The notes below the pieces were generated by a model. It had not been told where the DNA came from, did no database searches, and was given only the letters and a program-made list of their open reading frames with translations. A stretch of DNA of 25,078 nucleotides from the IMG/VR virus record IMGVR_UViG_3300013132_002199, positions 1 through 25,078 of that record; one strand, written 5' to 3'. Source of the stretch: a virus. The position numbers were made by a program, and so were the translations under genes. Below are positions 20,883 through 25,078 of the stretch, piece after piece (position 1 is the stretch's first letter; every line of letters begins with the position of its first letter).

Positions 20883-21982
20883 ATATTTAAGTTTAACTGT
20901 GTAGTTTTAATATATTGTATTTTCTTACTATCTAAACCAGATAAAGCATCAGTTACCCATTTTTCATCTGCAGTACCTTCATAACAAAGTATATGTACAG
21001 TAGCTACATCATCTGGATTTAAACGTAAAGTTCTACCAAGTCTTTGATTTAGTTTAGCACTTGTTCCACCATATGAATGCATAATAATAGATTCTTTAAG
21101 ATTAGGGATAGTAATACCTTCACTTAACTGATGAACACATGATAACTTATTAATAGTTCCTTTTTTAAATAACTCTAAGTTTTTATCAGAACTAGAATTA
21201 TTACTATGATAAGAATATTTACATAAATTATCTGCTTGTTCTTGGGTGTTAGCAAATACAATACATTTTTCATTAGTTTTTTCTAATAATTTTTTAGCAT
21301 AAAACTCTTTGGATGTAAAAGACATGAGTACTTTCATTCTCATAATTCTTAAGAATTGCTGACTTTTAGGATTTTGTTCTGTGGCTAACCTAGTATTCCA
21401 ATATTTATATTGTTTAGCTTCACTAGAATAAAAATTACCTTTTTTGTTTTTAATTGCTAATGTATTTCTAGTTTCTAATGGTAATAAATGTACTTGAATT
21501 TTGTAATCATTTAAAATTTTATCAGCAACTGCATCATCAACAACATACTCATATCTTACAGGACAGTATTTACTCAATCTTTTAAATTTATCTCCTCTTT
21601 TTGGATAAGTACCGGTTAAACCAACAATTATTCCAGTGTGAGAATTAAGAAAAGATTCTGCAGTATCAGTTAAACTATGACATTCATCAAGATATATTGA
21701 ATCATAACTATTAGTTTGTTTATGTAAACTAATATAAGTACAGAAAGTAATATGTTCTAGTAAATATTCACAGTTAAATAATTTAGCTTCATCTTTCCAG
21801 GATTGAAAAATACTAATTTTAGGAGCTACAACAAGAAATTCTGAATCTAAAGTAAGGATTCTTTTCATATGCATTAAACCAAGTCTGGTTTTACCTACAC
21901 CCATACTAATAGAAACAGCACCTTTTTTATGTTTAAGCAATATTTCTAATGCTTCATTTTGTATTTCGTCTTTGTTTTTCAT
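20879..21982 (-). CDS. SF2 DExH-type helicase
   Basis: A 367-residue superfamily 2 helicase. Motif I is SMGVGKT (26-32), Ia VVAPKISI (51-58), motif II LDECH (98-102), motif III GLTGT (121-125), and motif VI QRLGRTLRL (313-321). A middle basic insertion (about 180-210) separates the two RecA-like lobes. The DECH box and GLTGT are typical of UvsW-like and Snf2-like phage helicases that remodel branched DNA in replication and recombination. It is shorter than most Snf2 proteins. The start overlaps the 69-aa gene by 29 nt. Confidence 0.9.
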   Translation of the reverse strand: MKNKDEIQNEALEILLKHKKGAVSISMGVGKTRLGLMHMKRILTLDSEFLVVAPKISIFQSWKDEAKLFNCEYLLEHITFCTYISLHKQTNSYDSIYLDECHSLTDTAESFLNSHTGIIVGLTGTYPKRGDKFKRLSKYCPVRYEYVVDDAVADKILNDYKIQVHLLPLETRNTLAIKNKKGNFYSSEAKQYKYWNTRLATEQNPKSQQFLRIMRMKVLMSFTSKEFYAKKLLEKTNEKCIVFANTQEQADNLCKYSYHSNNSSSDKNLELFKKGTINKLSCVHQLSEGITIPNLKESIIMHSYGGTSAKLNQRLGRTLRLNPDDVATVHILCYEGTADEKWVTDALSGLDSKKIQYIKTTQLNLNI

Positions 21983-22163
21983 AAAGTTTAATTGTGTCTC
22001 CTATTTCAAGACAACCGTCTGTTATATATAAAGTACCTGTATCTTTATGACTACAGTTATATACTTTACATTTGTACATGCGGTCACGGTTTTCATGTTG
22101 TCTATAAGTATTTTCAATAGACATTAAATTGATTGATAAAATAACAAATGCTAACTCTTTCAT
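21954..22163 (-). CDS. Small hypothetical protein, 69 aa
   Basis: No family is recognised. The N-terminal 15 residues are hydrophobic (ELAFVILSINLM) but lack a positive start or clear cleavage site, so a secretion signal is doubtful. The rest reads YKCKVYNCSHKDTGTLYITDGCLEIGDTIKLYE, a small beta-rich unit with three Cys. The 3' end overlaps the SF2 helicase start by 29 nt, and 2 nt separate it from the upstream gene. Confidence 0.55.
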   Translation of the reverse strand: MKELAFVILSINLMSIENTYRQHENRDRMYKCKVYNCSHKDTGTLYITDGCLEIGDTIKLYEKQRRNTK

Positions 22164-22165
22164 AA

Positions 22166-22429
22166 TTAATCGTTTTCAAAGATATCAAAATAATGTGTAC
22201 TTGCATATACATTTGCTTCCACAATATAGCTGTTATCATTGATTTTATTAATTTCTGTTTTGTAAGCTTCTAAAGTTTTTACAGGATAGTCAAGTGAACA
22301 ACCATCAGCATTTAAAATATTGATTCTTACAATTTCATAATCATCAATTCTACCGGTTGCTTCAGCTCTATCTAACTCTACATTTGTAATAAATGTAAAT
22401 TTAAAATTTGGATTAAATGTTAATTTCAT
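22166..22429 (-). CDS. Small hypothetical protein, 87 aa
   Basis: No family is recognised. The protein is beta-rich and acidic (KFTFITNVELDRAEATG, then DDYEIVRINILNADG and ends YASTHYFDIFEND), soluble, with no motif. It overlaps the radical-SAM-like gene by 1 nt and precedes the 69-aa gene by 2 nt, so all three are probably co-translated. Confidence 0.62.
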   Translation of the reverse strand: MKLTFNPNFKFTFITNVELDRAEATGRIDDYEIVRINILNADGCSLDYPVKTLEAYKTEINKINDNSYIVEANVYASTHYFDIFEND

Positions 22430-23259
22430 TAAAATATGTATCTTATAGTGTTTAAATCAAAATATTTACTGTAAATTTTTTTAAATTCTTCTAAAGCTAC
22501 TGCTTTTTGTTTAACTGGGTATCTCATTACGCCAGATGTATTTTTAACTTCATTACTATATTTCATAAGTTCTTTTGCTTCAGGTGAAGCTTTATCCATT
22601 TGTCTCTGATGATTAGTAAGAGCAATTACTTCACATTTATTTTCACCACATGTCTGTTTAATCTCTTGAAATAATTGCTCATACTCTTTTTTCCAACCTG
22701 GATAAAATACTAAAGGGCTATAGTTAATATGTACTTCCCAACCTAAATCTTTAAGTCTGTTTATATCTTGTATTCTACTTGATATAGTCTGCATTTTAGG
22801 CTCTAAAACATCTGCATATACCTGTGGCATAACACTTACTCTTATTCTTGGCTTTTTATTAAAATGATTAACGTCTAAGGTTAATAATTTTGGATACTTT
22901 GTAGCCATTGTAGAATTTAATGTAGGATGATCATCATATCTTTTAAGATAATCATGTAAGGATTCAGGCATATGTTTTTGCATAAGTACTAAGTCAGTAT
23001 TACAACTGACATCACACATTACATAAACCGGATCTTGTTGATCAGGTTGTTTAACATAGTTTTTCTCCCACTCTACAACAGAGTTAAAAATATCATCTAC
23101 ATTAGTATTTACAAACACTCTATCATCATTATACCGGGCCATGTAGCAGTAAGACTTACAGTTACCTTGACAACCGTAGATTAAATTGGGAACAATACAG
23201 TTTGAACTATTGTTATTTTCTTTAGTTATTAAAGTCTTGGTTATCTGATGTTTTATCAT
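22429..23259 (-). CDS. Radical-SAM-like protein resembling spore photoproduct lyase
   Basis: A 276-residue protein. Near the N-terminus YGCQGNCKSYCYMARYN (28-44) has the look of the SPL iron-sulfur site, but the cysteines (30, 34, 38) are spaced CX3CX3C, not the CX3CX2C of radical SAM enzymes. Further on, RIRVSVMPQVYADVLEP, then RIQDINRLKDLGWEVHINYSPLVFYPGW (about 167-194), resemble the SPL middle strands, including the strand and helix before Y-P-G-W and a later ALTNHQRQMDK. SPL reverses a UV-induced thymine photoproduct; here a DNA-repair radical SAM role is likely, but the altered spacing makes it uncertain. It overlaps the next gene upstream by 38 nt. Confidence 0.7.
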   Translation of the reverse strand: MIKHQITKTLITKENNNSSNCIVPNLIYGCQGNCKSYCYMARYNDDRVFVNTNVDDIFNSVVEWEKNYVKQPDQQDPVYVMCDVSCNTDLVLMQKHMPESLHDYLKRYDDHPTLNSTMATKYPKLLTLDVNHFNKKPRIRVSVMPQVYADVLEPKMQTISSRIQDINRLKDLGWEVHINYSPLVFYPGWKKEYEQLFQEIKQTCGENKCEVIALTNHQRQMDKASPEAKELMKYSNEVKNTSGVMRYPVKQKAVALEEFKKIYSKYFDLNTIRYIF

Positions 23260-23665
23260 CTATAACTATTTTCCAAGTGTTGTCATCTACTGATTCAAAT
23301 TCTTTTACAATCATTCCTTTAAATTGATCATCAATGTAACCCATATTACTTCCTTCTGTAAGATATGGTCCACCACTAGGATCTACCATATGAATTTTTG
23401 AAGTGTCAGATTTTACATGTTTCATGTATTTTTTAGAAAACTCTGTATAACCATTTTCATCTGATTGATGTACAGCTTTTTTAAATTCTCCCATAGTCAT
23501 CATAGAACTACCATCACAATCTTCAGCTACATATTTATTATATGCTTCTGTGTAATCATTAGGCCATCCCATTCTGCAATGTTTAAATTCACCTTTCCAT
23601 AAAATATTTCCATCAGAATCTAATTCAAATCTGAATCTATCCCTATATCTATTTATAAATATCAT
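23222..23665 (-). CDS. Hypothetical protein, 147 aa
   Basis: No family is recognised. The first 30 residues read IFINRYRDRFRFELDSDGNILWKG in two beta-hairpin-like strands, then acidic, Gly- and Met-rich sequence (CDGSSMMTMGEFKKAV), and a C-terminal KEFESVDDNTWKIVIDD. The phrase MVDPSGGPYLTEGSNMGYID (93-112) could be a conserved motif. It overlaps the radical-SAM-like gene by 38 nt and the 79-aa gene by 4 nt, so translation is coupled. Confidence 0.66.
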   Translation of the reverse strand: MIFINRYRDRFRFELDSDGNILWKGEFKHCRMGWPNDYTEAYNKYVAEDCDGSSMMTMGEFKKAVHQSDENGYTEFSKKYMKHVKSDTSKIHMVDPSGGPYLTEGSNMGYIDDQFKGMIVKEFESVDDNTWKIVIDDKTSDNQDFNN

Positions 23666-23901
23666 TCGTGTATATTTAATTTACGTTCAGATAGTAACTC
23701 ATGTAAGTAATCTCTCAATACATAAAGAGCATTAACTGCTTCAGGATTATCATTATCTGATGCATATTTAGTTTTAGCTCTCAAGTGTTGGTCTAAATCC
23801 CACACAAGCATTTTCCATTTAGTGCCGTTTATAGCGTCTTGAAACTCTAAACGGTCATCACTGTCTTCTTTGTCAAAATCAAATTCAAGTATTGCTTTCA
23901 T
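23662..23901 (-). CDS. Small conserved phage-type protein, 79 aa
   Basis: The protein is acidic with the pattern LEFQDAINGTKWKMLVWDLD (18-37), then QHLRAKTKYAS (38-48) and LYVLRDYLHELLSERKL (59-75). The layout of an acidic start, a WKMLVWDLDQHLR helix and a C-terminal Y-x-x-R-x-x-L helix recurs in small hypothetical proteins of many tailed phages. No function is known. It overlaps the 106-aa gene by 17 nt. Confidence 0.66.
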   Translation of the reverse strand: MKAILEFDFDKEDSDDRLEFQDAINGTKWKMLVWDLDQHLRAKTKYASDNDNPEAVNALYVLRDYLHELLSERKLNIHE

Positions 23902-24205
23902 CTTCTATTTTAGTTAATGTATAAACTGAGTTTTGTGTTTTAAATCTTGCTGATCCATCTTCTCCAACATAAAGAATTTCTGTTACAGAAGTTGTTTGCC
24001 ATGTAAAAAATTCATTGAATGGAGACATAATAAGTGAATATCCAACAGCAGGAAAATCATGTAATGCTTTCCCTTTACCGTTTTCATCAAATTCTATCCA
24101 AGCAACTTCTGGTGATGCTTTAGTTAAACCGTCTCTTTCTCTAACAAGTTTCCACTTTTCTGGTAAAACTGCTAGAGGTATTTTAATTTGTGGTATTTTA
24201 CTCAT
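23885..24205 (-). CDS. Hypothetical protein, 106 aa
   Basis: No family is recognised. It is soluble and beta-rich: IPLAVLPEKWKLVRERDG (9-26), VAWIEFDENGKG (34-45), YSLIMSPFNEFFTWQT (56-71) and a C-terminal strand ARFKTQNSVYTLTKIEDES. No enzyme motif is visible. It overlaps the 93-aa gene by 4 nt and the 79-aa gene by 17 nt. Confidence 0.64.
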   Translation of the reverse strand: MSKIPQIKIPLAVLPEKWKLVRERDGLTKASPEVAWIEFDENGKGKALHDFPAVGYSLIMSPFNEFFTWQTTSVTEILYVGEDGSARFKTQNSVYTLTKIEDESNT

Positions 24206-24483
24206 ATTGTTTTATGTTTATCTTTTTTAAATAAAAATTTGATACATCCTTTCCAAATCAATAATCTGCATAATCTGGGATCTAAATACCCAGCAGCATA
24301 TTCATCAGTTTTAAGTAGAACATATCTAGCATTAATTAAATCATATTCCCAACATGCTTCTGATTGACTAAATTCAATAGTTGCTTCTTCATACCTAGCT
24401 CTAAAATAAAAATAATATCCTAAGAACCAACCTTCAGCTTGTACTGGACATTGTCCCCCTGGTTTATGTTTCCATTTAATCAT
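24202..24483 (-). CDS. Hypothetical protein, 93 aa
   Basis: No function can be assigned. The N-terminus WKHKPGGQCPVQAEGWFLGY (4-23) followed by YFYFRARYEEATIEFSQSE is a distinctive phrase with a Cys and many aromatics. The C-terminus is basic (KFLFKKDKHKTI). No membrane segment is clear despite the aromatic content. It overlaps the neighbours on both sides by 4 nt, so it belongs to the same translation-coupled run. Confidence 0.64.
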   Translation of the reverse strand: MIKWKHKPGGQCPVQAEGWFLGYYFYFRARYEEATIEFSQSEACWEYDLINARYVLLKTDEYAAGYLDPRLCRLLIWKGCIKFLFKKDKHKTI

Positions 24484-24758
24484 CTTAATTCTATTTTTTC
24501 AATATATGCTTTATTAACCTCCATGATTTGATATGCTCTATTTACTTTTGCATCTAAATGTGCTATTATCCAAGCATTTTTCTCATCAACTATTTCCTTG
24601 GAATATGTTTTCCATTTATTCAACATTGTGTTGAATTTATCTACATATTCCTGTGCCTTGGTTTCATCATGTGTTACAAATATGTTAATGTCTACATGTT
24701 CATCCCATACACCTTGTGAATAATAAACTAAGTATGCATATTGTTTATTGTTGTTCAT
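24480..24758 (-). CDS. Hypothetical protein, 92 aa
   Basis: No family is recognised. It opens with a strand (YAYLVYYSQGVWDEHVDINIFVT at 7-29), then a helical, charged body (ETKAQEYVDKFNTMLNKWKTY) and a C-terminal IMEVNKAYIEKIELR. The strand, then helix ending in a helix or strand, suggests a small alpha/beta fold. It overlaps both neighbours by 4 nt. Confidence 0.63.
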   Translation of the reverse strand: MNNNKQYAYLVYYSQGVWDEHVDINIFVTHDETKAQEYVDKFNTMLNKWKTYSKEIVDEKNAWIIAHLDAKVNRAYQIMEVNKAYIEKIELR

Positions 24759-25078
24759 AACTCTACTTTTATTTGATTTGAATCTTTAGTGCTTAAGTGT
24801 ACACTTGACATTACTACATGTTCTGACCTATTTGGATCAGCTTTCCAAAACTCATGTCTAATTACTTGAACTAGGTCATAAGCTACTCTACAAGATTCAT
24901 CTACTTCTTTATTATAAATTCCAAAGCTACCATGTTGGCCTAGTATAGAATCTATCAATAAAGTATCTCTGCCTAATGTAAAGTATTTGTCTGCTTTTTC
25001 TCTCATGTCATGATAGATGTTATAATCAACTTTACCATCAAATGTAGATTTTTTACGGAGAATTTCTTGAAATGTTGG
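24755..25078 (-). CDS. Hypothetical protein, 5' end outside window
   Basis: The frame stays open from the window edge (25078) without a stop, so the ATG at 25006 need not be the start; the visible part is 107 residues. The extra N-terminal stretch (PTFQEILRKKSTFDGKVDYN) reads like real protein. The body contains KYFTLGRDTLLIDSILGQHG and YDLVQVIRHEFWKADPNRSE and ends in VHLSTKDSNQIKVEL. No family is recognised. It overlaps the 92-aa gene by 4 nt. Confidence 0.65.
   Translation of the reverse strand, partial: PTFQEILRKKSTFDGKVDYNIYHDMREKADKYFTLGRDTLLIDSILGQHGSFGIYNKEVDESCRVAYDLVQVIRHEFWKADPNRSEHVVMSSVHLSTKDSNQIKVEL

Noticed and set aside
1-25078. tRNA genes, CRISPR arrays, insertion sequences
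   Set aside because: No cloverleaf, no regularly spaced direct repeats and no transposase-like ORF were seen on either strand.

Overview
The window is an AT-rich, tightly packed stretch of a tailed-phage genome (or a prophage or metagenomic phage contig). It is dominated by DNA replication, recombination and nucleotide-metabolism genes. The promoters suggest a Bacteroidetes host: several gene starts carry the Bacteroidetes-type -7 box TAnnTTTG, two or three of them with a TTTG-like -33 box 19-20 nt upstream, and Shine-Dalgarno sequences are almost absent. The gene set (family B DNA polymerase, DnaG/TOPRIM primase, DnaB-type helicase, SSB-like protein, Sak4-like ATPase, UDG, SF2 helicase, PD-(D/E)XK nuclease, RusA-like resolvase) together with group I introns resembles crAss-like and large flavophage genomes. 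The exact lineage cannot be proven from the sequence alone.

Layout. Positions 1-580 hold the 5' part of a leftward GT2-type glycosyltransferase. A divergent promoter region (581-617) separates it from two rightward genes, a dCTP deaminase and PhoH. From about 1863 to the right edge nearly everything is leftward: a cREC-domain protein, hypothetical genes, DNA polymerase B, a PD-(D/E)XK nuclease, a MoxR-type AAA+ ATPase with its vWA partner, RusA-like resolvase, primase, SSB-like protein, Sak4-like ATPase, DnaB-type helicase, a possible helicase loader, a DnaA-domain-IV protein, a DUF5664 nucleotide hydrolase, UDG, SF2 helicase, a radical-SAM (spore photoproduct lyase-like) protein and a run of small unknown genes. 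Two rightward islands interrupt this: a lipoprotein with a C-terminal membrane anchor (18740-19270, a candidate unimolecular spanin) and a small acidic-tailed protein (20167-20487).

Main discovery. Two genes that look broken are each split by a complete group I intron carrying a homing endonuclease gene. Intron 1 (9503-10579) splits the MoxR ATPase and carries a GIY-YIG gene wholly inside the P1 loop, so that the gene's stop codon is part of the P10 guide. Intron 2 (14736-15571) splits the Sak4-like ATPase and carries an HNH gene whose stop codon lies in the P7 strand. In both cases the splice sites can be set to the base from P1 (U.G at the 5' site), P10 and reading frame. Splicing restores single ORFs of 395 and 227 codons.

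How the genes work together. The DnaA-like protein, helicase, possible loader, primase and polymerase form a nearly self-sufficient replication module. The Sak4-like ATPase, SSB-like protein, exonuclease-like nuclease, SF2 helicase and RusA-like protein form a recombination module. The dCTP deaminase, DUF5664 protein and UDG manage nucleotides and uracil. Three good rho-independent terminators on the minus strand (2920-2953, 5329-5358, 13615-13649) divide the long leftward cluster into transcription units.
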